Of a stretch of DNA of 64,000 nt, positions 51,637-61,821 are shown one piece after another. Position 1 is the stretch's first letter. Each line of letters starts with the position of its first letter. The notes under the pieces are model-generated. The model ran no database searches and was not told the DNA's origin. It saw only the letters and a list, made by a program, of their open reading frames with translations. This DNA comes from Phytophthora quininea. Taxonomy: Eukaryota > Oomycota > Peronosporomycetes > Peronosporales > Peronosporaceae. The DNA lies in assembly GCA_011947345.1 (NCBI GenBank), contig JAAVTG010001003.1:992001-1056000 (forward strand), read 5' to 3'. A program made the position numbers and the translations under genes.

Positions 51637-52376
51637 ATGACGGTTCGAAGCACCGCCAGCGCAAAGCCGAAGAAGGTCGCGTCTAAGATACAGAGTAAAC
51701 CTGCAGCGAAGGCCACGGAGCACATCATGTGGCGAGGCAAACAAATCACAAAGTTCGGTAAGGAGGGAGGGAATCCGAGGGTTTGGACACACGCTGTGCC
51801 ACTGATCAGTATTGAAACAGAGTCGCGGGTGTACGAACTAATCTCAACGGTACGCTATCGATTCTTGGGCAGCAAGATAAACAATTCTGAGCGAAGGGTG
51901 GTGTAGATCCCAGAAGGCAAAGTGAGCACCTACGGCGGTGTGGCGAAGGCCCTCCAGTCGGGACCTCGGTGTGTCGGTCAAGCCTTGCGTGTACGTTTCC
52001 AGTCGGATCAAGTCATGGAGACATTCTCATCTAGGTTACCACTGCTGTAGAAAAACCCTTTTGCGCCAGAGGTGCCTTGCCACCGCGTCGTGGCTGCCTC
52101 ACTTGACATCGGAGGCTTCCAAGGTAAGTTGTTTGTAATCGTAAGGCGAGGAAGTGCGTTACAATTCCGTGGGTGTTCGTGCATAATATATTAAACAGGA
52201 TCAACGGGCGAAGACTCGCCCTGCATTCAAAAGAAGCGGACCATGTTGGCTAAGGAAGGTGTGAGTTTTACTGCCGACCACAAGGTGCGAAGGTCTGTGA
52301 TCATAGCAATATTTGTATCCGAACTAAGGCTCTTGTCGTGTAGATCGAAGCGGACTGTGTCTATGAGTTCGAGTAA
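51637..52376 (+). CDS. MGMT: Methylated-DNA--cysteine methyltransferase (O6-alkylguanine), minimal form
   Basis: Suicide DNA-repair protein that moves alkyl groups from O6-guanine to its own cysteine. Six small exons (51637-51757, 51821-51849, 51907-51990, 52051-52123, 52199-52284, 52344-52376) sum to 426 nt, giving 141 aa. Motifs: SRVYELISTIPEGKVSTYG, VAKALQSGPRCVGQALRKNP, the active site PCHRVV, then SLDIGGFQG (turn). Only the helix-turn-helix/active-site domain is present, behind a Lys/Ala-rich leader; the N-terminal ribonuclease-like domain of full-size MGMT is missing. The Cys is kept, so it is a real transferase and not an ATL protein (which have Trp there). Confidence 0.87.
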
Positions 52377-52447
52377 AACTGTGCGTAACATTCTACAGCT
52401 TTTTTATTTTCGTTCGTAGGCATTGTAATGGACACAACCTCCTCATT

Positions 52448-53325
52448 CTAAAGCTTGTCGTTCGGCTGAAGATATCTCCACTGACCCACCGGCAACGCGC
52501 CGAGTTTGACCCCTCCGATCCTCACGCGCTTAAGAGCCATCACTTTTAGTCCGACATGTTCACACATGCGTCGAATGTGGCGGTTCTTGCCCTCGGTCAG
52601 AATCACACGAAGTTGGTTGGCGTTCAGCACCTCCACCGACTTGGCACGGTAGGTGACTCCTTCGTCCGACGTCACGCCTTTCCGAAGCGTGTCCACCTTC
52701 TTCTGGATCTCATCCGTAACTGGGTCCAGGTTGAGGTTAACACGCACGAGATATTCCTTCTCGATGCCGCTCTTCGGGTCCAGCAGCTTCTTGGCGACTG
52801 TGCCGTCTTGAGTGAACAGCAAAAGTCCCGTGGAATTGACGTCCAGACGTCCGCAGACCGCCATCTTCCAGAGATTCACCGGCTCGATACTCTGTTTGGG
52901 ACGCACCCGACTCAAGTCTTTACACTCGTTCTCGAAGGTCAGCAGTCGAACTGCAGGCGTGTGGCCTTCCGGTTGGGACGACACGAAACCCAGCGGCTTG
53001 TTCAGCACCAGCGTCACCTTCTTGTCCTGGTGTCTCTGCGCTCTGAAATCGAGTCGGATGTCGCTATCTGCAGGCACCTTGAGCCAGTCCGCTTGCACTC
53101 GCTCGCCGTTGACCAGTACATCGCCCGCCTGAATGTACGCGTCGGCTTCTCGTCGAGAGCAGAGCCCCTCTGCGCCATCAGCTTCGCCAAGCGAACCAGA
53201 CCTTTGTCATTGTTAGAAGAGTCACTGGGGCTATTGGTAATTCCGTCCGATGTCTGCAGCAAGAACGGCGACGCATGCAATTGCCGCGTCAACGACCGCC
53301 GAAGTGGCGCGATTGACCGAAGCAT
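52448..53325 (-). CDS. RsuA/RluB-type pseudouridine synthase with S4 domain, mitochondrial
   Basis: Isomerises a uridine in rRNA. About 292 aa after adding one base at the CCCC run 53165-53168 (GGGG on the coding strand), which restores the S4 domain (LVRLAKLMAQRGLCSRREAD, then VLVNGERVQADWLKV). Catalytic part: VTLVLNKPLGFVSS, the Asp motif GRLDVNSTGLLLFTQDG, KEYLVRV, and EGKNRHIRRMCEHVGLKV near the end. The start ATG 53325 opens an Arg/Ser-rich leader (MLRSIAPLRRSLTRQLHASP) with a mitochondrial look. The protein therefore probably acts on mitochondrial rRNA, in keeping with its neighbour bL9m, though no operon-like link exists. Confidence 0.9.
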
Positions 53326-53765
53326 GGCCAATGCTGTTTTGGGCTACTTTTTGGGTACATCGAAGCATAATGGCTGCATTTATCTCTTTTTTCGGTGGGC
53401 ACGAACGTCGAGTTCCGTGCTTTGTGGAAGTTGCACTGCGCAGTGAAGTTCTTGCAGTCGTAGAGACTGTGTTGCATGTGGTGTGGGCATATCTTCGGGA
53501 CTTGACTGCGATGACGTCTGGACACTACGAGTTTCGCAAACGAGGAAGGTCATCTCGCCATCCGTGACTTCAAACTCTGGCACGTCGTGCCAGTCTTCTC
53601 GTTCAACGCGGCGCACAATCACAGATTCACCTTGCGTTTATAAAACGCAAGTTGTCTCCTAGATGTGTTCATGACCACTTTCCGCAGCCCGATTCATTTT
53701 CATGTATTTAGTACTAGTGTTCTGGTGAGAACAGCAGTTAATGCCTTTCGTTCGTGCCGAGGCAT
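53326..53765. other. 5' flank of pseudouridine synthase and 3' flank of FBT2'
   Basis: From 53431 on this is the inverted-repeat copy of the FBT2 3' flank, with the same two hairpins in mirror order. No gene is supported; ORFs on both strands are by-products of the repeat. Confidence 0.5.
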
Positions 53766-55396
53766 TCATATGCCGCTTACAGCATTAAAAGTCCGCCGTC
53801 GTCTGTGAAGTCGAGTCGACTTAGTCGACGGAGCGCAGCCTCCAGTAATGGCCCAGCACTTGGTCTCCGGGTCCATGCTCAAGATGTTCACCATTGTCAG
53901 CCACGTCAACGCGAACAGCAATATCCCCACCATCCACACGCCCATGTGCCGACTCACACCACCCTTGCGCTTCAACGCCGCCGCCTCCTTGCGCTGCCGA
54001 GGCAGCAGCGGGAGGAACACCAGCGACACCACCTTCATGCCGTAGCACAGCAGAATCGTCAACGTCACGTCCCGACGCGTCTCGTACGTGTCTTCCAGGA
54101 TGTCGTCCTTCCACACGTGGAAGTGGGCGTTGATGATCTTGGCCGCCGTCTTGCCGAAGGGGCGGCCACGTGCGTGGTGGTGGTGAGCAGGCCGTACAGC
54201 GCAGCCTCCGACCCCAGCTCGATCAGCTCCACCACCACGTAGTTGTTCACAATGAAGCGCACGGCCAGAGGGACGTACCCCACGATGGGGACGCCCAGCC
54301 AGAACCACTGACTGCGCACGATATCCCACGTGACCAGCATCGTCATGACGCAGTCGATGAGGACTCCGGACACGACCGTGACGGCGATGGCCACGTGCCA
54401 GTTCCAGTGCAGACCTCGCTGCGCCATGACGGCCAACGTGCCAGCGTACAGGAACGTGCCGACGATGGCCATGACGCTCGCGTTGAACGGCGTCGCGTGC
54501 ACCCAGTAGAGCTTGATGTTGCTCGAGGAGACGATGTTGAAGTTGTTGAAGACCTCCGAGAAGAACTTGTAGCCGGCCACCTGGCACACGGCGCGCTGCT
54601 GCAGAATCCCCCAGAACCGAGCCATGTACGAGCCGAACGCGATCGGCTCCACCGCCGTCTCGTGCACCAGAAACCACGCCGCCGGGCCGAGCGGGAGTAG
54701 CAGACAGCCCAAGATGAACATCAACTGCGGGAACGACAGCGAGAAGTCGAAGGAGCCGCCGTACTCCACGCCGTTAAACGCCACCGCCACCATGAGAGCT
54801 CCCAGCGCGTTGAAGCCCATTCGGATGCAGTGGATCCACGACTGGATGCGGCCGCGAGTGTGCGTTGGCTCTCGCTGCGCGTACTCGATCACGACCGCGT
54901 CGGACGGCACCTGCACCATCAGATAGCCGAACGCCGCCAGCATCATGGGGATGACGTACTTGCCGGCTGCATCAGGAGCGTCGGGGTTGATACTCTCACG
55001 CTGTTGCTCTGTCCACTGGTCCGGACTAGTGGAGTGCATGGAGGGGTCGCCGTAGTACGGAGCTGCGACCGGGACAGTCGCCATGGCGAAGAGCATGACG
55101 CAGCAGAGCACCCAGCCGAACGCCATGTACGGTCGACGACGGTAGCCAGCGATCGGAAAGCAGTCGCTCAAGACGCCCAAGAAGGCCCGATACGACCACG
55201 GCAGCTGCACCAAGAGGGTGGCGGACACGACGATGGTTCCTTCAGCGTTCAGGTATCCCTGCAGCACAGGGTAGATGACGGACGGCAGCACTCCATCGAT
55301 GAATCCGATGCCGGCGTACTGCGTGAGGAGAGCGAGGACTTCAGGAGACGTCAGTTGTGGTGGCGGTCCCTCTCGTAGTGCTCCATTCTCGAGGCC
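53431..55396 (-). repeat. Inverted repeat arm, FBT2/FBT2' pair (right)
   Basis: Partner of 44202-46154. The 7.3-kb spacer between the inner ends (46155-53430) is single-copy. Confidence 0.9.
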
Positions 55397-55507
55397 ACCG
55401 TCGAATTGCTGGAATGCATCGCTGCGCTCCTCGGTGGTGGTTCCGTAGTCGGTCTTCGAGTTAACGTCATTCAGCACGAGCTGCTTCTGCTCGTCCGACG
55501 CTCCCAT
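53766..55507 (-). CDS. Folate-biopterin transporter family (BT1), FBT2'
   Basis: 580 aa once the GGGG run at 54159-54162 (CCCC on the coding strand) is read with one more base; exactly the same site is short in FBT2. From LENGALREG onward it matches FBT2 nearly base for base (for example DPSMHS for DPAMHS). The first 40 residues (MGASDEQKQLVLNDVNSKTD...) and the last few differ, the latter by a small insertion. All BT1 landmarks given for FBT2 are kept. ATG 55507. Divergent from FBT1'. Confidence 0.88.
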
Positions 55508-56124
55508 TCCTGTAAAGCAATGAACGCCTTCCGATGCAAAGGCCTTCGCGGCCGTCAGGTCCTCCTCGTGTGTCGATTGCTCCTCGATGCGCTCGCTATG
55601 CGTCTCCCGCCCGCTACTGCTGAATTAATCGCAAGTATCCGACGGCGGTGAATGCGATCATTTGACGTGTCGTGGTGCGATGACCACTCATCTTGCCGAT
55701 CCTACTCGCCGTGCACCACCAGAAACCTGCGAGTGGCGATGCAGTGTTGGCCTATTGCTTGAGCAAGGTGCACCAGGATGCCGAGAGTTTGCTGGAGAGA
55801 AGAACAAGGTCTCGAGCCCGTCAATCTGCACGCGCGGCCGGGTTTATCACGATGATAAGGCCGCAGTGGATCTGCAACGGGATCCGCAAGATTAATTAAT
55901 TTGCTCTCGCTTCCGCCGCCGGAGTTTGTCCGAAGACGACCGAGGATTCATCGAGACGTTGCTCTTGACGCCAACAAGTTGGTTATCAGCGCTACCATCC
56001 ATTTGTGATCAGCAAACATATCCTGAAGACAACAGTGGCGCGGCGCGGCAGCTGCAGAGGGAGATCCACCGCGGTCATTCCTCGATTCATTCCTCGATCT
56101 GCCACGTCCGACGCAACCGGGAGA
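55508..56124. other. Divergent promoter region FBT2'/FBT1'
   Basis: 617 bp, not similar to the matching interval 43345-44069. No gene supported. Confidence 0.55.
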
Positions 56125-57825
56125 ATGGTGAGCGATACGACCACAAAAACTGCAGCGATGGATGACACCCAAAGTCTCGACGGCTGCAGGAAGAGTGACA
56201 GTATCTACTCTTATCTTGCGTCCCCGCTCAAGCCTGTCGAGCCCGAACTGGAGAACGGAGCGCTGCGTCAGGGTAAGCCGCTTCAACTTCTGTCGATGGA
56301 GTGCATCGGTTTGCTCGGACAATATGCCGGCGTCGGATTTCTTGCCGGTGTCATCCCTGGAGTCATCTACCCGATTCTGCAAGGATACCTCAACGCCGAA
56401 GGAACTATCGTCGTGTCCGCCACTGTGCTTGTGCAGATCCCGTGGTGCTACAAGATGTTCTTCGGTGTGCTGAGCGATTGCTTCCCGATTTTTGGTTACC
56501 GTCGTCGACCGTACATGGTGTTGGGCTGGTTGTTCTGCATCACGCTGTTGTTCATCATGGCGGCTATGTCGGTTCCAGCTCCGTACTACGGCGATTCCTC
56601 CATGCACGATATCGACGAAGAAGATTGGACGGACGACCAAATTGACAGCATCAATGTGTCTGCACAAAATTCCGCCGGCAAATACGTAGTGCCCATGATG
56701 TTGGCGTCCTTCGGATATCTCGTCTGTGAGGTGGCCGCCGACGCCATGGTTGTCGAGTACGCGCAGCGAGAGCCCATTGAGGAGCGCGGTCGGGTCCAGA
56801 CAGCAGTGTACGCAGTCAAGACGGTGTTCACCGCCGTCGGAGCAGCCGTCATCGCCTTCCTTATGAACGGCCATGAGTACGCCGGCGACTTTGACTTCTC
56901 GCTGTCGTTCCAGCAGCTCATGTTGCTATCGGGAATCGTCTGTGCGCCACTCGTTCCGGTGTCGTGGTTCTTGCTGCAGGAGGAGCGTGTGACCGACAAA
57001 CCGACGTTCCGAGAGTACATGGCGTCGTTCTGGAGTCTGCTGCAGAAGCGCGCCATCTACCAGATCGTGGCGTACAAGTTCTTCTCGGGAGTCTTCAACA
57101 GCTTCAACATCGTGTCGTCCAGCAACATCAAGCTGTACTGGGTGGGCGCCACGCCGTTCAACAACAGCGTCATGACCATCGTGGGCACCATCTTCTACGC
57201 GATCACGCTGGCGCTGACAGGCAAGATCGGTCTGCAGTGGAATTGGCGCACCATCATCATCGTCACCATGTGCTCCGCGCTGTCGATCGACGCCTTCATG
57301 ACGATGCTGACGGTTTGGGATGTGGTTCGCAACCAGTGGTTCTGGCTCGGAGTCCCCGTTATCGAGTATCTTCCGGACGGTGTCCGCTTCATGATTGCCA
57401 CGTACGTGGTGGTGGAGCTCGCGGAGGCTGGTCACGAAGGCGCTTTGTATGGACTGCTGACCGCCACCACCAATTTGACAACACCGTTCGGCCGCTCGCT
57501 GGCCAAGATCGTGAACGGCCAATTCCACGTGTGGCTCAAGGACATCCAGGCCGACACGACGGCGGTGCGTCGCGACGTGACCATCACGATCTGGATCTGC
57601 TACTGCATGAAGTTGCTGTCGTTGGCGTTCCTGCCGCTGTTGCCTCGTCAAAAGGCGGAGACGCAGGAGCTGAAGCGCAAGGGTGGCTCGAGTCGTCTAG
57701 CGGGGATGATCACGGTGGGGTACCTGGCGTTCGCGATCGTGTGGGCGACGCTGGTGAACTTGCTGTCCATGTACGACAGCACCAAGTGCTGGGTGATCAC
57801 CGGCGGCTGCGGACCTTCCTCATAG
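56125..57825 (+). CDS. Folate-biopterin transporter family (BT1), FBT1'
   Basis: 566 aa, intact, from ATG 56125 (MVSDTTTKTAAMDD...); the frame runs further up without an ATG. ATG 56158 is an alternative. From AGVIPGVIYP on it equals FBT1 apart from a handful of residues (TMLTVW for TMFTVW, GVPVIEY for GVPMIEY, TTAVRR for TTVVRR, GPSS for GPSK). Before that point it has its own sequence: an N-terminal cytosolic tail and LENGALRQGKPLQLLSMECIG. All BT1 helices and loops are present, so it should be a working transporter. Substrate among folate, pterin or related molecules is not decidable. Confidence 0.9.
   Translation: MVSDTTTKTAAMDDTQSLDGCRKSDSIYSYLASPLKPVEPELENGALRQGKPLQLLSMECIGLLGQYAGVGFLAGVIPGVIYPILQGYLNAEGTIVVSATVLVQIPWCYKMFFGVLSDCFPIFGYRRRPYMVLGWLFCITLLFIMAAMSVPAPYYGDSSMHDIDEEDWTDDQIDSINVSAQNSAGKYVVPMMLASFGYLVCEVAADAMVVEYAQREPIEERGRVQTAVYAVKTVFTAVGAAVIAFLMNGHEYAGDFDFSLSFQQLMLLSGIVCAPLVPVSWFLLQEERVTDKPTFREYMASFWSLLQKRAIYQIVAYKFFSGVFNSFNIVSSSNIKLYWVGATPFNNSVMTIVGTIFYAITLALTGKIGLQWNWRTIIIVTMCSALSIDAFMTMLTVWDVVRNQWFWLGVPVIEYLPDGVRFMIATYVVVELAEAGHEGALYGLLTATTNLTTPFGRSLAKIVNGQFHVWLKDIQADTTAVRRDVTITIWICYCMKLLSLAFLPLLPRQKAETQELKRKGGSSRLAGMITVGYLAFAIVWATLVNLLSMYDSTKCWVITGGCGPSS
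56344..57812 (+). repeat. Inverted repeat arm, FBT1/FBT1' pair (right)
   Basis: Partner of 41647-43116. Confidence 0.9.
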
Positions 57826-58143
57826 ATGCTTGTGCTGGCAGGAATTAATATACAGCTCTAGTGCTTCTTGGCAAATGAACTCCTGGTGTGACAACGACAG
57901 ATAAGCCAATAGACCTTTGTCTCTTAGCAGTAACATCAGCAGTAGCATTGCCACTACCAGCATGCGGACACCTCGAAAGCTGTGGAGTTCCCTCTTGTTC
58001 CCGAGTAAATTTGTCAATGTTACCGGCAGCCACTATCCGTTGACGTCAGTAGACAACGGCTTTGTCGAGGGATTTCCGATCGAGTCCGGCGTTGCTTTCT
58101 TCATTCTTCGATCTGCACCAAACCACCCAAGACCACCACCACC
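57826..58143. other. Intergenic, FBT1' to glutathione transferase
   Basis: 318 bp; nothing supported beyond the presumed GST promoter. Confidence 0.5.
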
Positions 58144-58819
58144 ATGACGATCAAGCTGTACGCCAACCTCATCAGCCAGCCGAGCCGAGCCACGGAGTGG
58201 GTCATGCGCATCAAGAAGCTCGACCACGAGCTGATCATGACGGAGTTTGGCAGCCCCACCTTCACGTCGCCCAAGTTCTTGACCATGAACCCCAACGGGT
58301 TGATTCCGGTGCTGGAGGACGGCGACTTTACTCTGTTCGAGGGCAACGCCATCATGCCGTACCTGGCCGAGAAGTTCGGCTGGACAGATCTGTACCCGAA
58401 GGACGTGCAGGCCCACGCCAAGGTGAACCAGTATCTGCACTGGCACCACACGAACGCGCGTCTTATCACCCCCAAGGTTCTGGTGCCACTGGTGCACACT
58501 AAGCAGAACGTCGCCACGCCGGAGGAGGCGATCCTCGTCAGGAGACCCCCAAGCTGCTCACCAAACTGGTGGAGCTCATGGAGAAATTCCTGGTCAAGGA
58601 CTACGTGGCCGAGACGGACACCCCACGATCGCGGACATTGCCGCCTACTGCGAGTTCGTGCAGATCGAGCTCATGGGCATCTTCGACTTCTCCAAGTACC
58701 CAAAGTTCGCGGCGTGGATGCAGCGCATGAAGACGGTGCCGCACCACGACGAGATGCACGCCACACTGGACAACTTCCTCACCTCCTCAGGCCTCAAGAC
58801 CAAGACGGCCAACCCGTAG
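58144..58819 (+). CDS. Glutathione S-transferase (theta/phi-like)
   Basis: About 225 aa after bridging two short base losses (about 58532, and CCCC 58621-58624). The thioredoxin-fold half: KLYANLISQPSRATEWVMRI with the likely catalytic Ser in SQPSRA, FLTMNPNGLIPVLEDGDFTL with the cis-Pro, and FEGNAIMPYLAEKFG with the glutathione-binding E-(G/S)-N. The helical half: KVNQYLHWHHTNARL, KFLVKDYVAETDTPTIADIA (N-cap D), and YPKFAAWMQRMKTVP. ATG 58144 in a ccaccATGA context. Detoxification by glutathione conjugation is the family role; class assignment is tentative. Confidence 0.88.
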
Positions 58820-58992
58820 GGACTCGGTAATAACAGCCAGTATCTGGTTGTGCATCAAAGCATGGAGTTGAGGCTGTCTGTGACGTGTGAGAATTCTGTA
58901 CTTCAATTTGGTAGCATCATCAGCTGAGACCGTCGAAGGGTGGACTCATCTTACAAATCCAGTGGTGAAGACCTCTAGAGCCAAGGACGACC

Positions 58993-60216
58993 ATGCGCTT
59001 CCGCTTGCCGCCGGGCACGTTCCCCGAGCTGGAGCTGGCCAAGGAGGATATGGACAACATGGAGAATGTGGCGGTCATGATCGTAGACTCGGCAATCGAC
59101 GAATACGAGCGCCACCGACTGGAGAACAAAGGCCGAGTGGACAAGCGGTGGAAGTCCATCAAGAAGAAGGCTGGAGTGATGCTATACGAGGACCGCTCAA
59201 GACGCAGCAGCTTCGGGAGGAACTCGAACTGCCTGGAAGTGCCTCCGTTCAGTGGGATCCACTCACTGATGGCCTTCGGTACGACACGAGGAGAACTGAA
59301 CGAGCTCATGTTCGGGTTGCTAAACCCCACCCGAGAGGAGATGCTGGCCAAGTCGGCGTGCACCGGAGACTACCTGACGGACTGTGCAGAACTGGCGTCC
59401 ATCATCTCTCCAACGCCAAACAACCCGTTGAGATCGCTGCAAGTCAAGTGGTCGTTGATCGGCAGAGGCCCCATGTTCGTCAGCTTCGTGATCCGACCGA
59501 GAGACTTTGTGTATCTGGAGTCCACTGGCATTGCGCTCGACAGTCAAGGACAGCATATTGGGTTCAACCTGCGGCATTCCGTCGAGGTTCCAGGCGTGAG
59601 AGAGCTGCAGGACTTCCAGATTGTACGCGCCAACATCTCATTCTGCCGACTGTTCCGACAGAAGAAGGACGGGATCATCGAAGTGTTCATGACGGGCTGT
59701 GTCGATGCCATGGGCTATCGCTACCCGATCCACTCGAGCATCATCATGACGCAGATCGCCGACGCGCTGCTGTCCAGTCAGCGTCTGCTTCTCAACGCGA
59801 GGATGAAGAAGCTGGCGTGGATGCTGTCGACTCGCCAGGGTATCACCATCGCAAACAAGAACGGCAAGAACGAGTGCAGCTCTTGCCGTGGCAGCTTGGG
59901 TCGGCAGCTCTTGTACGGCCGACGACTCTGCCGACTCTGCTCGGGCGCCGTGTGTCCGCAATGTCGAGTGCCTCTGAAGATCGCGTGGAAACACCGCGAG
60001 GAGAGCAAGACGCAGTTCGAGAAGGCCATGGTGTGTCGGCCGTGTCTGCGGCAAGTGGATTGTACCGACCCGCTGGACGTGGCCGCGGACGAGATCCGAC
60101 GCTCGTCGCCGCTGTTAGCCCCCGAGTCGGGCGTGGCCGTCACATCCGCCTCCTCGCTCTTCTCGCTCATCAACTCGGACCAATTCGACCGCGACTTCTT
60201 CTTCGTCGCGCAGTGA
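58993..60216 (+). CDS. START-like / FYVE-type zinc finger protein
   Basis: 407 aa, one exon, ATG 58993. This architecture is greatly expanded in oomycetes. The N-terminal two thirds are START-like (lipid-binding helix-grip): GIHSLMAFGTTRGELNELMFGLL, VKWSLIGRGPMFVSFVIRPRDFVYLE and FRQKKDGIIEVFMTGCVDAMG. The C-terminal third has a FYVE-like set of paired Cys: CSSC, CRLC, CPQC and CRPC over about 60 residues (about 295-355). The basic R+HHC+ phosphoinositide motif of true FYVE domains is not seen, so lipid-headgroup binding by the zinc domain is doubtful. It may be a membrane-lipid sensor; partner unknown. Confidence 0.8.
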   Translation: MRFRLPPGTFPELELAKEDMDNMENVAVMIVDSAIDEYERHRLENKGRVDKRWKSIKKKAGVMLYEDRSRRSSFGRNSNCLEVPPFSGIHSLMAFGTTRGELNELMFGLLNPTREEMLAKSACTGDYLTDCAELASIISPTPNNPLRSLQVKWSLIGRGPMFVSFVIRPRDFVYLESTGIALDSQGQHIGFNLRHSVEVPGVRELQDFQIVRANISFCRLFRQKKDGIIEVFMTGCVDAMGYRYPIHSSIIMTQIADALLSSQRLLLNARMKKLAWMLSTRQGITIANKNGKNECSSCRGSLGRQLLYGRRLCRLCSGAVCPQCRVPLKIAWKHREESKTQFEKAMVCRPCLRQVDCTDPLDVAADEIRRSSPLLAPESGVAVTSASSLFSLINSDQFDRDFFFVAQ

Positions 60217-60395
60217 GCTCTGTACCAAACCAACCAAAATGTATCAAACTTCAACATTCTCACACGTCACATATTTTCTTATCTTTACACGTCGGCACCA
60301 ACTGCGAAAACGACGTGAAAAATACTCAAAAGGTCGCAATATCTTACTCCCGATTTTGCCGGCTACGTCACACACTTCCCCAGTCCGTTCTCGCC

Positions 60396-61723
60396 ATGCT
60401 CCGTACGGGCGCTCGCTCCTCTTCAGCTCCACGGCCGCCGCCGCGCCCAGTGCCAAACGCGTGGTGGTGGTGGACGGCGTCCGCCTGCCCTTCGCCAAGT
60501 CCGGCACCGTCTACAAGGACGTGATCGCCTACGACATGCTGCGGGACGCCTTCAAGGGACTGGTCAATAAGACGGCCATCGACCCCAAGAACATCGACTA
60601 CGTACTGGCCGGCACGGTCATCCAGGAGGTTGGCACCTCCAACATCGCGCGAGAGGCGGCGCTGGGCGCTGGCATCCCCAAGAGTGTGCCGGCCCACACC
60701 GTCACCATGGCCTGCATCTCGTCCAGTCAAGCCATCTGCAACGGTGCCGAGAAGATCCTGACGGGCCACGCCGACGTGGTGCTGGCTGGAGGCGTCGAGA
60801 CCTTCTCGGACGTGCCCATCCGCTTCTCGAAACCTATTCGAGAGAGACTCATCAATGCCAATAAAGCTGTCAAGCAAGGGCCATTGGCAGTACTGAAACT
60901 GCTGCAAGGGCTGAAGGCCAAGGACTTTGCACCCGTGGCGCCAGCCATCCAGAACTTTCACACGAGGGAGATCATGGGCTCCTCTAGCGACCGACTGGCC
61001 ACGAGGTTCGGCGTGACGCGCCAGGAGATGGATCAATACACCATTGACGCCCACCAGAAGGCCTACAGAGCTCATGTCGAAGGGAAGTACAAGGGAGAGA
61101 TCTTGCCTTACAAAGGCAGCACGGAGGAGAACGGAGTGAACCCCAACTCGACTCTGGAGAAGATCTCAACGCTCAAACCAGCGTTCATCAAGCCTCATGG
61201 CACTCACACGGCAGCCAACTCGTCGTTCTTGACGGACGGAGCTGCTGCAACGCTGATTATGTCAGAGGAGAAGGCGCTAGAACTGGGATACAAGCCCAAG
61301 GCAGTGCTGAAGGACTGGGAGTTCGTGGGTGTGGACCCGTTCGAGACCTTGCTGCTGGGCCCTGCGTATGGAATCAAACATATCCTTGAGAAGAACAAGC
61401 TGAAGTTGGACGACATCGACTACTTCGAGATCCACGAGGCATTCGCGGGGCAAGTGCTGGCCAACTTGAACGCATTGGCAGAGCCGAAGTACTGCAAGGA
61501 GCTATTTGGGCTTGACAAGGCTGTCGGACGTGTGCCGGCGGAGAAGCTTAACACGTGGGGAGGCTCGCTCTCCCTCGGTCACCCCTTCGGCGCAACGGGA
61601 AGCCGATTAGTGAACACGGCGTCCAACAAGCTGCAGAAGGAAGGCGGCAAATACGCGTTGCTTGCTGCCTGCGCAGACAGCGGCCTCGCTTACGTCGGAT
61701 TGATCGAAAACTACGCCAAGTAG
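60396..61723 (+). CDS. HADHB: Mitochondrial acetyl-CoA C-acyltransferase (HADHB-like thiolase)
   Basis: Last step of fatty-acid beta-oxidation, splitting 3-ketoacyl-CoA. About 442 aa. ATG 60396 starts a good mitochondrial leader (MLRTG, then RSLLFSSTAAAAPSAKR) if one G is added at the GGG 60407-60409; without it the frame can only start at ATG 60239, right after the previous stop, which gives an odd leader. Core: RVVVVDGVRLPFAKSGT, the nucleophile Cys in VTMACISSSQAICNG, GGVETFSDVP, HTAANSSFLTDGAAATLI, the His in IHEAFAGQVLANLNA, GHPFGATGSRLV, and the second Cys in LLAACADSGLAYVGLIE. The family match extends to the end. Confidence 0.9.
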
Positions 61724-61821
61724 AGAGCCAACCCTCTCGTAGCACTAACCTCTTGTCAACATGGCACATGATTAACTTGACAATTGGGCTTGTAGGAGAT
61801 CTATATATTATAAACGGCAAC

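Noticed and set aside
53250..53567. Plus-strand ORF that is partly shared with 46017-46199 and looks conserved
   Set aside because: The similarity is only because the DNA belongs to the inverted repeat flank; the frames start and end differently in the two copies.
44202..55396. Transposon origin of the transporter inverted repeats
   Set aside because: I see no transposase, terminal repeats or target-site duplication at the arm ends; the arms are host genes with sharp borders inside codons.
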